This document shows positions 27,788-35,676 of a stretch of DNA of 64,000 nucleotides, piece by piece (position 1 is the stretch's first letter; each line of letters starts with the position of its first letter). The position numbers and the translations under genes are program-made. A model generated the notes under the pieces. That model made no database searches. It saw only the letters and a list, made by a program, of their open reading frames with translations, and was not told the DNA's origin. The DNA comes from Arthrobacter sp. 31Y (GTDB lineage: Bacteria > Actinomycetota > Actinomycetes > Actinomycetales > Micrococcaceae), in NCBI RefSeq assembly GCF_000526335.1, contig NZ_JAFW01000001.1:4154001-4218000 (forward strand), read 5' to 3'.

Positions 27788-28236
27788 GATGTGGCCTCGA
27801 TTCGCTGGTCCGCCTGGCTGCCCTGCCGGCGGTTGTGAGTGTCAACGTAGCCGCCGGCCACGAGGCCGGCCTGCCTTTCAAAGAAATTCCTCGACGCCGG
27901 ATTTCCGCTTCGAAGCATGGACCAACCGGCGGCGATGCCATAGAGGGCAAGGAAAGGAAGTCCGAGACAGTACGCGTATTGGGTACTGTGCCGCTCCTCA
28001 TGCCCCAAAAGCACTGTGTTGGTTCCGGCCACGCCCTGCGGCGCCCGGTACAGGATGACGTTTCCCAGGGTGAAAGCGCCGGCGTGGGGGAGTGTCCATT
28101 GGTAGCCGGCCGCGATCAGAAGCCCGCGCGGGCCGTGAGAGACGGCGCACCCGGATGCCGCTGCCACCACCAATCCCAGCGGCGTGGACAGGTTGAGGAC
28201 GTTTGCGATCTGCCGTAAGCGTTGCGCGGGAGTCAT
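27784..28236 (-). CDS. hypothetical protein with HExxH motif
   Basis: A 150-residue protein with no family I can name. The motif LLGHEERHSTQYAYCLG (about residues 77-93) matches HExxH plus a downstream glutamine, as in small zinc peptidase-like proteins, followed by a hydrophobic stretch LPFLALYGIAAGW. Hydrophobic segments also occur near residues 19-31 and 36-46. TAGCAT lies 6 bases before the ATG, so it is probably leaderless. It is coupled to the SIMPL gene. A peptidase activity is inference only. Confidence 0.7.
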   Translation of the reverse strand: MTPAQRLRQIANVLNLSTPLGLVVAAASGCAVSHGPRGLLIAAGYQWTLPHAGAFTLGNVILYRAPQGVAGTNTVLLGHEERHSTQYAYCLGLPFLALYGIAAGWSMLRSGNPASRNFFERQAGLVAGGYVDTHNRRQGSQADQRIEATS

Positions 28237-28337
28237 GAAGCAATGCTAGCCCCGCGGCGTATGGCGCGGCACGGGTGGCGGCGATACGCTGATCGGGCAC
28301 CCGCCGGTGCCGCACTCACATTGGGGGAAGAGGGAAA

Positions 28338-29333
28338 ATGAACGCGAAACGCGCCTTGGGCGTCGTCGGTGTATTGCTCGCACTCATGCTGGCTTTGACA
28401 GGTTGCGTCAAGCTCAACATGTCCGTGAAGGTCAACAATGAAAAGAGCGTGGACTACGAGGTGGTCTACGCAATCCAAAAATCCGTGCTGGGAGACAAGT
28501 CCTTCGACGAATTCATGGAGTCCAACGGCACCGGAAGCGAGGGGATGGACATCCCCGACGGTGCCACCGTGGTGGACTACGAGGACGATAAGTACAAAGG
28601 CAAGCGGATCACCGCTGCCAACCTGGACCCCGCCAAGCTTGCGGAGTCATCCAGCTCCGAGAGCCCGTTCGAACTGAAAAGGGACGGAGACTTCTACGTC
28701 ATCTCCATGGGCGGAGTGACCGGTGGTGAAAGCGGCGACTCCTCATCCTCAGCCATGGCGAAGTCCATGTTCGACGAAGCGTCGGTGAAATTCACCTTCC
28801 CGGGCAAAGTAGTAGAGGCCAAAGGCGCCACAGTTGATGGCAACACGGCCACGTTCGACATGCTGTCCGTCAATGAGTCAGTGGTCCAAGCCAAGGCCGA
28901 AGCCAACGCCGGAATTCCGATGTGGATCATCTGGATTCTCGTAGCAGTCCTCGTCGTTGCCGCCGCGCTGGTCCTGCTGTTCGTCCTGATGCGAAAGAGG
29001 TCGTCCCGGCAGGAGCCGGCGCTCGCCGCTGCAGCTCCGTACGGACAGCCGGGCTATGCGGCCCAGCCGGGTGATCAGGCACAGCATGGCTACTCGGCCC
29101 AGCCGGGCTATGCGGCCCAGCCGGGCCAGGAGGGCTATCAGTCCCAGCCCCAACCGCCTGCCCAGCGCCCCCAGCAAGACTGGGCAGGGCAAGGTTACAC
29201 GCCGGGTGCGCCGGCTCAGCAGCCCACCCAACCGCCGGGAACCCAACAGCAGCCCACCCAACCGCCAGTCCAAAGGCACGACGACGGCCCTGTACTACCG
29301 CCGCCGTCGGCACCGCCGACCTCCGGCGCCTAG
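28338..29333 (+). CDS. LppM-family lipoprotein
   Basis: A 331-residue surface lipoprotein. The signal peptide MNAKRALGVVGVLLALMLAL is followed by the lipobox LTGC, with the cysteine at about residue 23. The LppM domain (about 24-190: VKLNMSVKVNNEKSVDYEVVY, KFTFPGKVVEAKG) precedes one membrane helix (about 195-220). A long cytoplasmic-side tail rich in Gln, Pro, Gly and Tyr has AQPGYAAQPG-type repeats. LppM (Rv2171) affects phagosome handling in M. tuberculosis; here the role is unknown. GGAAGAGGGAAA before the ATG is the ribosome site. Confidence 0.87.
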   Translation: MNAKRALGVVGVLLALMLALTGCVKLNMSVKVNNEKSVDYEVVYAIQKSVLGDKSFDEFMESNGTGSEGMDIPDGATVVDYEDDKYKGKRITAANLDPAKLAESSSSESPFELKRDGDFYVISMGGVTGGESGDSSSSAMAKSMFDEASVKFTFPGKVVEAKGATVDGNTATFDMLSVNESVVQAKAEANAGIPMWIIWILVAVLVVAAALVLLFVLMRKRSSRQEPALAAAAPYGQPGYAAQPGDQAQHGYSAQPGYAAQPGQEGYQSQPQPPAQRPQQDWAGQGYTPGAPAQQPTQPPGTQQQPTQPPVQRHDDGPVLPPPSAPPTSGA

Positions 29334-29364
29334 GCAATCCCGCCTGTGAGGTTCAACTAGACTG

Positions 29365-29410
29365 AAGGGTAGTGCCTGCCGTCCGCGGTGAGCACTACCC
29401 TTTCGTTTTG
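29365..29410 (+). terminator. terminator-like hairpin before pheS
   Basis: An 11-bp stem (29365-29375 with 29392-29402) with a 16-base loop is followed by TTTCGTTTTG. It can end the lipoprotein transcript or act as an attenuator for pheST, because a possible -10 (TAGACT, 29357-29362) lies just before it. No Phe-rich leader peptide and no T-box were seen. Confidence 0.65.
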
Positions 29411-29458
29411 CAGGCCTGCCTTGCCGGGCCGTTCCCTACTCGTAGCTAAGAACAGTAG

Positions 29459-30520
29459 ATGACTGACACTTTGCCAGGCGCTGCCATCCCGAATCCGCTG
29501 GATGAAGCCGCCATCACCGCCGCCGTCGAGGACGCCATTGCTGCTATTGCGGCTGCTTCCTCCCTTGATGAACTCAAGGCTGTCCGCCTCGCCCACACCG
29601 GTGAGAAGTCGCCGCTGAGCTTGGCCAACCGTGAAATCGGTGGCCTCGCCAAGGAGCATAAGGCTGCCGCCGGCAAGCTTATGGGTTCTTCCCGTGGCCG
29701 GATCAACCAGGCGCTCGCAGCCCGGACCCAGGTTCTCGAAGCCGAGAACGACGCCCGCATCCTGATCGAGGAAACCGTGGATGTCACGGCGGGTCCGCGT
29801 CGTCGGCGCGCCGGTGCACGGCACCCACTGTCCACTCTGCAGGACCGCGTCTCGGACATCTTTGTTGGCATGGGTTGGGAAATTGCCGAAGGCCCCGAGG
29901 TGGAGTCCGAGTGGTTCAACTTTGATGCCCTGAACTTCAAGCCAGACCACCCGGCCCGCGAAATGCAGGACACGTTCTTCGTGGAGCCGCCTGAAGCCCA
30001 TCTGCTGATGCGTACGCACACGTCGCCGGTGCAGGTCCGTTCCATGCTGGAACGCGAATTGCCCATCTACGTGCTGTGCCCGGGCAAGGTGTTCCGCACT
30101 GATGAACTGGATGCCACGCACACTCCTGTCTTCCACCAGTTCGAGGGGCTGGCGATCGACAAGAACCTCAGCATGGCGGATCTCCGCGGCACGCTGGAGC
30201 ACTTCGCCCGCCAGATGTTCGGCGACGAAGCCTCCATCCGTCTGCGCCCCAACTACTTCCCGTTCACCGAGCCGTCCGCGGAGCTGGACATCTGGCACCC
30301 GGGCGCCAAGGGCGGTCCCCGCTGGATCGAGTGGGGCGGCTGCGGCATGGTCAACCCCAACGTCCTCCGGGCAGCCGGGATCGATCCGGACATCTATTCA
30401 GGTTTTGCCTTCGGTATGGGCATTGAGCGCACGCTCATGTTCCGCAACGAGGTCGGCGATATGCGCGACATGATCGAAGGCGACGTACGTTTCAGCGAGC
30501 ACTTCGGGATGGAGATCTAA
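29459..30520 (+). CDS. pheS: phenylalanyl-tRNA synthetase alpha subunit
   Basis: A 353-residue class II synthetase catalytic subunit. It has an N-terminal coiled-coil (about 1-95) and motif 1 near HPLSTLQDRVSDIFVGMGWE. Motif 2 is in CPGKVFRTDELDATHTPVFHQ and motif 3 in GFAFGMGIERTLM. With PheT it forms the alpha2-beta2 enzyme charging tRNA-Phe. pheT starts 2 bases after its stop. Confidence 0.97.
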   Translation: MTDTLPGAAIPNPLDEAAITAAVEDAIAAIAAASSLDELKAVRLAHTGEKSPLSLANREIGGLAKEHKAAAGKLMGSSRGRINQALAARTQVLEAENDARILIEETVDVTAGPRRRRAGARHPLSTLQDRVSDIFVGMGWEIAEGPEVESEWFNFDALNFKPDHPAREMQDTFFVEPPEAHLLMRTHTSPVQVRSMLERELPIYVLCPGKVFRTDELDATHTPVFHQFEGLAIDKNLSMADLRGTLEHFARQMFGDEASIRLRPNYFPFTEPSAELDIWHPGAKGGPRWIEWGGCGMVNPNVLRAAGIDPDIYSGFAFGMGIERTLMFRNEVGDMRDMIEGDVRFSEHFGMEI

Positions 30521-30522
30521 CA

Positions 30523-33066
30523 GTGCGTATCCCACTTTCCTGGCTGCGTGAATTCGCGCAGGTTCCGGCCGATGCTACGGCCGAAGACGTCATGGCCGAC
30601 CTGGTCAAGGTTGGCTTTGAAGAAGAAGAAGTCCACCGTCCCACAGATGAGCTGACGGGTCCCGTTGTGGTTGGCCAGGTTTTGAGCCTGGTCAAGGAAC
30701 CGCAGACCAATGGCAAGACCATCAACTGGTGCCAGGTCCGCGTCGTTCCCGAGGGCCAGGAGCAGACCCTCACCGGCGAGGGCATTGATCCTTCCGGCGT
30801 GCAGGGCATCATTTGCGGCGCCCACAACTTTGTTGAGGGCGACAAAGTGGTTGTCACCCTGCCGGGAGCTGTCCTGCCCGGAAACTTCCAGATCTCGGCG
30901 CGCAAGACCTACGGTCACCTTTCCGCGGGCATGATCGCTTCGGTCCGTGAACTGGGCATCGGCGATGACCACGACGGCATCCTTGTCCTGTCCCGCATCG
31001 GACTGGACCCGGAAATCGGCACTGACGCGATGGAACTCCTTGGTCTGTACGACCAAGCAGCGGAAATCAACGTCACGCCGGACCGCGGTTATGCGTTCTC
31101 CATCCGTGGTGTGGCCCGCGAGTACGCCCACGCCACCGGAACCACCTTCGTGGACCCGGCGTCGAAGGTCAACGCACCTGCTTCTCTGCAGGGCGGCTAC
31201 GGCGTCAAGCTCAACGACGACGCTCCCATCTACGGCAAGCCCGGCTGCGACCGCTTCGTGGCCCGCACGGTCCGTGGTGTGGATGCTTCCCGTCCCACTC
31301 CGCCGTGGATGTCCTCGCGTCTTCGCTTGGCCGGCGTTCGCTCCATCTCGCTGCCGGTTGATATCTCCAATTACGTGATGCTTGAGCTCGGCCAGCCGAA
31401 CCACTGCTATGACCTCGACAAGCTCGCAGGCGACATCGTGGTACGCCGTGCAGTGGCGGGGGAGAAGATCACCACCCTCGATGACAAAGAGCGCAAGCTT
31501 GACGTCGAAGATCTCCTGATCACGGATGACTCGGGTGCCATTGGCATCGCCGGCGTCATGGGCGGTGCGCACACCGAGGTGTCCGATTCCACCACGAACA
31601 TCTTGGTGGAAGCCGCGCACTTCGATGAGGTATCGATTGCCCGCTCCCGCCGCCGGCACAAGCTGCCATCCGAAGCTTCCAAGCGCTTCGAGCGAGGGGT
31701 TGATTGGCACGTTGCCAACATCGCTGCGCAGCGCGTCGTTGACCTCTTGGTGGAACTTGCCGGAGGCACTGCAGACGAGGCCGGGACAGACGTCGGAACC
31801 GCCCCTGAGGCTGACACCATTGAGCTGCCTTCAGAGTTCGCCGCCGCCCGGATCGGCATCGATTTCACTGAAGAGCAGATCACCACGTCCCTGGTCGACC
31901 TGGGTGCAACCGTGGAGAAGACGTCGTCGGGTTACGTTGTGACGGCTCCAAGCTGGCGCAATGACCTTGAAACCAAAGAAGACCTCTCCGAGGAAATCGC
32001 GCGGCTGGTCGGCTACGACAACATCCCCTCGACGCTTCCGGTGGCGCCTCCGGGCCGCGGTCTGAGCCGCAGCCAGCAGCAGAAGCGCCGGGTAGTCCAG
32101 GCCTTGGCTGATGCAGGCCTTACCGAGGTGCTTTCCTACCCGTTCGTCTCCAAGGCAGCCAACGACACCTTCGGTGTTGCTGCTGAAGGTGAAGCACGTC
32201 CGGCGTTGAAGCTGGCGAATCCGATCAGCGAGGAACAGGGATTTCTCCGGACTTCCATCCTGCCGGGTCTGATCGAGGTTGCCCGCCGCAACCACTCGCG
32301 CGGTTTCCGCGACTTGGCTGTGTACGAGGCCGGGTTGGTCTTCCTCCCGGGCGAAACGCTGGGCACGGATTCCATTCCGCCGCTTGGAGTGAAGCCCTCC
32401 GATGAAGTTCTTGATGGACTGTACGACGGCGTCCCGCACCAGCCGCTGCACATCGCCGCTGTCCTGACCGGACATGATTCACCGGCCGCTGCGACGCACA
32501 CGCCGCGTGCCTGGGACTGGGCAGATGCAGTGGATGTTGCACGCCTGATCGCCGATGTTTTGGGCGTCGAGCTGGTTGTCACCCAGGGAAGCCACCAAGC
32601 ATTCCACCCCGGCCGTGCAGCTCAGCTCGCGCTGCGCAGCGGCGACGTAGTGGGCTACGCCGGAGAGCTGCACCCTAAGCTCCTGGCTGCGCACGACATG
32701 CCGGCACGCTCCGTGGCACTGGAGGTCAACGTGGAAGCGTTGTTCGAAGCTGCTGCTGACGTGATCGTGGCCAAGCACATCTCCGGATTCCCCGTTGCCA
32801 CGCAGGACGTTGCCCTGGTGGTTCCGCAGGACGTGCCAGCGGACCAGGTTCTGGCCGCTCTGCGTGAAGGTGCAGGCGAACTCCTGGAAGACGTCGCGTT
32901 GTTCGATGTCTACGCGGGTCCCGGGATCGACGAAGGCAAGAAGTCACTGGCTTTCGGCCTCCGCTTCCGTGCTGACGACCGCACGCTGACGGCGGATGAG
33001 GCTTCTGAAGCCCGTGCCGCAGCTGTTGCTGTTGCGGCCGAGCGCTTCGGAGCAGTCCAGCGCTGA
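30523..33066 (+). CDS. pheT: phenylalanyl-tRNA synthetase beta subunit
   Basis: An 847-residue subunit with the B1 domain and EMAP/OB tRNA-binding fold (about 40-150, CGAHNFVEGDKVVVTLPGA). The B3/B4 editing domain that hydrolyses Tyr-tRNA-Phe (about 210-400), B5 and the C-terminal anticodon-binding FDX domain (about 750-847, FPVATQDVALVVP) follow. The length is normal. GTG start; ends at a strong terminator. Confidence 0.97.
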   Translation: MRIPLSWLREFAQVPADATAEDVMADLVKVGFEEEEVHRPTDELTGPVVVGQVLSLVKEPQTNGKTINWCQVRVVPEGQEQTLTGEGIDPSGVQGIICGAHNFVEGDKVVVTLPGAVLPGNFQISARKTYGHLSAGMIASVRELGIGDDHDGILVLSRIGLDPEIGTDAMELLGLYDQAAEINVTPDRGYAFSIRGVAREYAHATGTTFVDPASKVNAPASLQGGYGVKLNDDAPIYGKPGCDRFVARTVRGVDASRPTPPWMSSRLRLAGVRSISLPVDISNYVMLELGQPNHCYDLDKLAGDIVVRRAVAGEKITTLDDKERKLDVEDLLITDDSGAIGIAGVMGGAHTEVSDSTTNILVEAAHFDEVSIARSRRRHKLPSEASKRFERGVDWHVANIAAQRVVDLLVELAGGTADEAGTDVGTAPEADTIELPSEFAAARIGIDFTEEQITTSLVDLGATVEKTSSGYVVTAPSWRNDLETKEDLSEEIARLVGYDNIPSTLPVAPPGRGLSRSQQQKRRVVQALADAGLTEVLSYPFVSKAANDTFGVAAEGEARPALKLANPISEEQGFLRTSILPGLIEVARRNHSRGFRDLAVYEAGLVFLPGETLGTDSIPPLGVKPSDEVLDGLYDGVPHQPLHIAAVLTGHDSPAAATHTPRAWDWADAVDVARLIADVLGVELVVTQGSHQAFHPGRAAQLALRSGDVVGYAGELHPKLLAAHDMPARSVALEVNVEALFEAAADVIVAKHISGFPVATQDVALVVPQDVPADQVLAALREGAGELLEDVALFDVYAGPGIDEGKKSLAFGLRFRADDRTLTADEASEARAAAVAVAAERFGAVQR

Positions 33067-33084
33067 TACTGCTCGCGTTTGATC

Positions 33085-33120
33085 ATCCCCGGAACCATCT
33101 GGTTCCGGGGATTTTCTTTT
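33085..33120 (+). terminator. intrinsic terminator of pheST
   Basis: A 13-bp perfect stem (33085-33097 with 33100-33112) is followed by TTTTCTTTT. Confidence 0.95.
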
Positions 33121-33143
33121 ATCGAGATTGAGCTCCCAGCATC

Positions 33144-33190
33144 TTGACAGACTATTCACGCATGTATGACAGTTTTGTCATGCACATGTG
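33144..33190 (+). promoter_or_regulatory. promoter region with operator-like palindrome, protease gene
   Basis: A consensus TTGACA (33144-33149) lies 16 bases before a perfect palindrome ATGACA-GTTT-TGTCAT (33166-33181) that overlaps the expected -10 position. Short repeats of ACATGTG follow (33184-33199). This layout suits a repressible promoter for the secreted protease 60 bases further on. Confidence 0.5.
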
Positions 33191-33249
33191 AAACATGTGT
33201 ATCACATCCCTCGCACGGTTCCATGAGAGCCGTCCTTTGAAAGGTACCC

Positions 33250-34116
33250 ATGAAGAAGCAGAACGTTGCTTTGCTTGTCGGGGCTGCAGTAATGGCTTTG
33301 ACGTCCTCACTTGGTGGAGCTGCAGTGGCGTCAGAGTCGACGCCCCAAGTAACCGCTGCCGAGGTTCAGCCCGTATCGCACCTGGTGGATAAGACGCAGA
33401 CGTCGGGCTCCGCAGCATCTCCTCTGGCCGATAAGTACACCATCGCCGCGCCCACCAAGAACGGCGGCGCCTCCACGGACTCAGTCATCGGCGCTGATGG
33501 CCGCGTTCGGATCACCAACACCACGGCGGCACCGAACAAGTCCATCGTTCAGATCGAATTCAACGGCGGCTACATTTGCTCCGGCGCGTTGATCTCCGAT
33601 GACACCGTGCTGACGGCTGGACACTGCGTGCACGAGGGCGGCACGGGTTCAACGGCGGACTACTCCTGGGGCGTGAAAGTGGCGCCGGGCCGCAACGGCT
33701 CAACCGACCCCTACGGCACATGCGGTGCAACGGAGATTTTCACGGATCAGCGCTGGATCGACTCGGCGAACACCAATGCTGACTGGGGCGTCATCAAGCT
33801 CGACTGCACCATCGGCAACACCACGGGCTGGCTCAACTACACCGGTACCACCGCCAGTCTGAATGGAACCAGCACCACAGTGCGCGGCTATCCGGGAGAC
33901 AAGGCATTCGGCACCATGTGGTCCATGACCGGACCCATCGAGAGCACGCAGACCGAGAAGGTCTTCTACAAGATGGACACCTATGGCGGCCAAAGCGGCG
34001 CCCCTGTCTACAACAGCTCCAACACCATCGTTGCTATCCACACCAACGGTGGCAGCTCCAACTCCGGCACCCGCATCACTCCCACCCTGGCAAACTACCT
34101 GACGTCGGTGAAGTAG
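33250..34116 (+). CDS. secreted trypsin-like serine protease (glutamyl endopeptidase type)
   Basis: A 288-residue secreted protease. The signal peptide (MKKQNVALLVGAAVMALTSS, likely cleaved near AAVASES) and a propeptide of about 60 residues precede the mature enzyme. The triad is His in TAGHCVHEGG, Asp in ADWGVIKLDC and Ser in GGQSGAPVYNSS, typical of the S1B (V8/glutamyl endopeptidase) group. IEFNGGYICSGALIS supplies the chymotrypsin-fold start. Substrate preference for Glu is inferred from the family. It is monocistronic, between two terminators. Confidence 0.9.
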   Translation: MKKQNVALLVGAAVMALTSSLGGAAVASESTPQVTAAEVQPVSHLVDKTQTSGSAASPLADKYTIAAPTKNGGASTDSVIGADGRVRITNTTAAPNKSIVQIEFNGGYICSGALISDDTVLTAGHCVHEGGTGSTADYSWGVKVAPGRNGSTDPYGTCGATEIFTDQRWIDSANTNADWGVIKLDCTIGNTTGWLNYTGTTASLNGTSTTVRGYPGDKAFGTMWSMTGPIESTQTEKVFYKMDTYGGQSGAPVYNSSNTIVAIHTNGGSSNSGTRITPTLANYLTSVK

Positions 34117-34137
34117 CCGGGGTGAGTTAAGCCAAAA

Positions 34138-34182
34138 AGCAGTGTTCCCCGCAGCGTCTTCATGGCTGCGGGGAACACTGCT
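34138..34182 (+). terminator. terminator of the protease gene
   Basis: An 18-bp perfect stem (34138-34155 with 34165-34182) is preceded by AAAAA. There is no long T-run. Confidence 0.85.
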
Positions 34183-34398
34183 GTGTGAGGCGAGTGACGG
34201 TCAAGTTGGCGCGTACGCGCTTCTTCAAAACTGGAATGTAGGACTCGGATTCATCCGGCTACAGACAGCAACGCGGCGTAGAACGTCGTTTGGGAGGGCT
34301 ACAGTAGTGCTCAGAGTTGGTGCTCCACCAACTCCTTTACATGTGACGTCCTGCTTGGGCCCGCCAGTAGTCTGATGGGCAGCGTGAAAGGAGTTCTG
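34183..34398 (+). other. intergenic region with hairpin
   Basis: About 215 bases with no supported gene. A 9-bp perfect hairpin (34314-34322 with 34326-34334, loop CTC) lies 65 bases before the small membrane-protein gene and could be part of its leader. Confidence 0.4.
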
Positions 34399-34596
34399 AT
34401 GAAGTACTCGAAGGTCAAAGCCGGACTCATCGCCGGCGCTGCATTCCTCGTAGGACAGTTCATTTATCAGGTTGTTCTCGCTGCACCTTACAGTCTCGGA
34501 ATCAGCCTCGTTATGGCGGCCATCGTCGTGGTTGGGTCCGTCGTGGGCCGGCACGTTATGAACCGTCGTAGGAGCGGGCTGTCAGGCGAGATTTAG
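34399..34596 (+). CDS. small membrane protein, unknown function
   Basis: A 65-residue protein starting MKYSKVKAGLIAGAAFLVGQ, with AAAGGAG at 34387-34393 before the ATG. Two hydrophobic segments (about 8-27 and 36-56) are followed by a basic tail VGRHVMNRRRSG, giving a two-pass protein with both ends probably inside. I recognise no family. It sits at the edge of the AT-richer stretch that leads to the bacteriocin cassette. Confidence 0.6.
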   Translation: MKYSKVKAGLIAGAAFLVGQFIYQVVLAAPYSLGISLVMAAIVVVGSVVGRHVMNRRRSGLSGEI

Positions 34597-35310
34597 CTAG
34601 GTGGCAAGACGCCCGTGGAAGCTCGGGGGCGCCTTCTACATCTGGGGCTCCGACTAGGCGTCTATCATCGGTGACCGTAATTGTTGCTTCGGCGTTCACG
34701 GCTCACTCCACTCTTAGTCAGGCGGCAAGGCGTGCCGGTTATCTATTAATCAGGGACGGTGGCTGGGACAGAGGAGCACTGGTTTCTTGAAATGCATCAC
34801 CTCCCGGCGTGAAATTTGCTGACGCACGGATCGACAAGCAGCCCAACAGCGCAGGCCTGGGCCCTCCCAGCACCAAACTGGTCCTCTTGAGTCTCCGGTC
34901 GCTCGCGTGTGCGTGGCACAGTATGGCAGGGAGCCAGTTTCGGGACTCATGTAGCCGGTATATAAGGTTCCGCAGGCTCTTCCGATGGTAAAAGATCGGG
35001 TGCCGAAGGAGCTGCGGCGTAATATAAAAATATTTTGGATAATTTGCGTCACGAAATCGAGATAAGTTCCACTTATGCAATATCAAGCTGTCAAGGACAG
35101 TGAAGCATGAAATTTCTCAATGAACTGAGCAAAAGGCGCCCAGATATGGCTTTTCTACATTCATCCGTTTAGTGTGAGATCCGAAATTGGGGATGTCGGA
35201 TATAGCCTGAATGAACGGGCCTTAATGAACTCTCTGATGATCAAAGGGTGGATTTTGGCGCAGATCCAGGCTGCGCTGGGACACCGGGAAATAAGTATCG
35301 AGGAGAAATG
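34597..35310. other. 714-base AT-richer region without a convincing gene
   Basis: Base composition drops visibly, especially 35015-35080. It contains a perfect dyad ATAAGT-TCC-ACTTAT (35062-35076). A possible 21-codon frame (35107-35172, starting MKFLNELSKRR) and a possible 26-codon frame ending at 35065 are also present; neither has supporting evidence. No transposase, tRNA or integrase remnant was recognised. It likely holds the bacteriocin promoter; no clear -35/-10 pair could be fixed. Confidence 0.5.
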
Positions 35311-35616
35311 ATGAACATTCGTCGAAGTATTGCGGGTAGCGTACTGGCGCTCGGCCTGTCAGCGGCTGGGGGAGGAGCAGCGTTTGCTTCCACTTTCTAC
35401 CCGGCTGAGGGCGGGGTGTGGAATTATGGCGTGACAGGAGGTGTGCATCTCTACTCTGACTACTTCCAGCAAAACCTTTGCCATAGTTCTTCTACACAGA
35501 ACGATTGGGGATATTCGTCATCACCCAATGCCCTTGCCGGGCACTGGTCGAACAATTCCCAGCCAACGACGAGTTTCCAGAACAACCGCGCCTACTACGG
35601 TATCACTGGCTGCTAG
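35311..35616 (+). CDS. lactococcin 972-family bacteriocin precursor
   Basis: A 101-residue secreted peptide precursor. A Sec signal peptide (MNIRRSIAGSVLALGLSAAG, likely cleaved after AFA near residue 26) leads to a mature part with the Lactococcin_972 pattern. This runs GGVWNYGVTGG, then YSDYF, CHSSSTQN, a Ser/Gly-rich middle and NNRAYYG near the end. Lactococcin 972 binds lipid II and blocks septum formation. Unusually, two cysteines are present, one before HSSS and one as the last residue, allowing a disulfide. AGGAG at 35301-35305 favours the second of two adjacent ATGs. Two transporter/immunity genes follow. Confidence 0.9.
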   Translation: MNIRRSIAGSVLALGLSAAGGGAAFASTFYPAEGGVWNYGVTGGVHLYSDYFQQNLCHSSSTQNDWGYSSSPNALAGHWSNNSQPTTSFQNNRAYYGITGC

Positions 35617-35624
35617 AACAAAGG

Positions 35625-35660
35625 CGGCACTGCACTGCACGTGAATGTAGTGCAGTGCCG
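35625..35660 (+). promoter_or_regulatory. hairpin between bacteriocin and immunity genes
   Basis: A 12-bp perfect stem (35625-35636 with 35649-35660, 12-base loop) lies 8 bases after the bacteriocin stop and 16 before the next start. It has no T-run, so it may be a partial terminator or a 3'-end stabiliser that raises peptide mRNA over transporter mRNA. Confidence 0.65.
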
Positions 35661-35676
35661 AACATAAGGTGACATT

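Noticed and set aside
29334..29458. T-box or Phe leader-peptide attenuator before pheS
   Set aside because: No T-box core sequence, no specifier stem and no run of Phe codons; only a simple hairpin is visible.
34594..34741. Imperfect direct repeat (TAGGTGGCAAGACGCC and CAGGCGGCAAGGCGTG) as attachment sites
   Set aside because: Only about two thirds of positions match and no integrase or element lies between the copies.
34739..35086. 115-codon minus-strand open frame in the gene-poor stretch
   Set aside because: No ribosome site, no homology recognised and composition unlike a gene; arginine/serine-rich chance frame.
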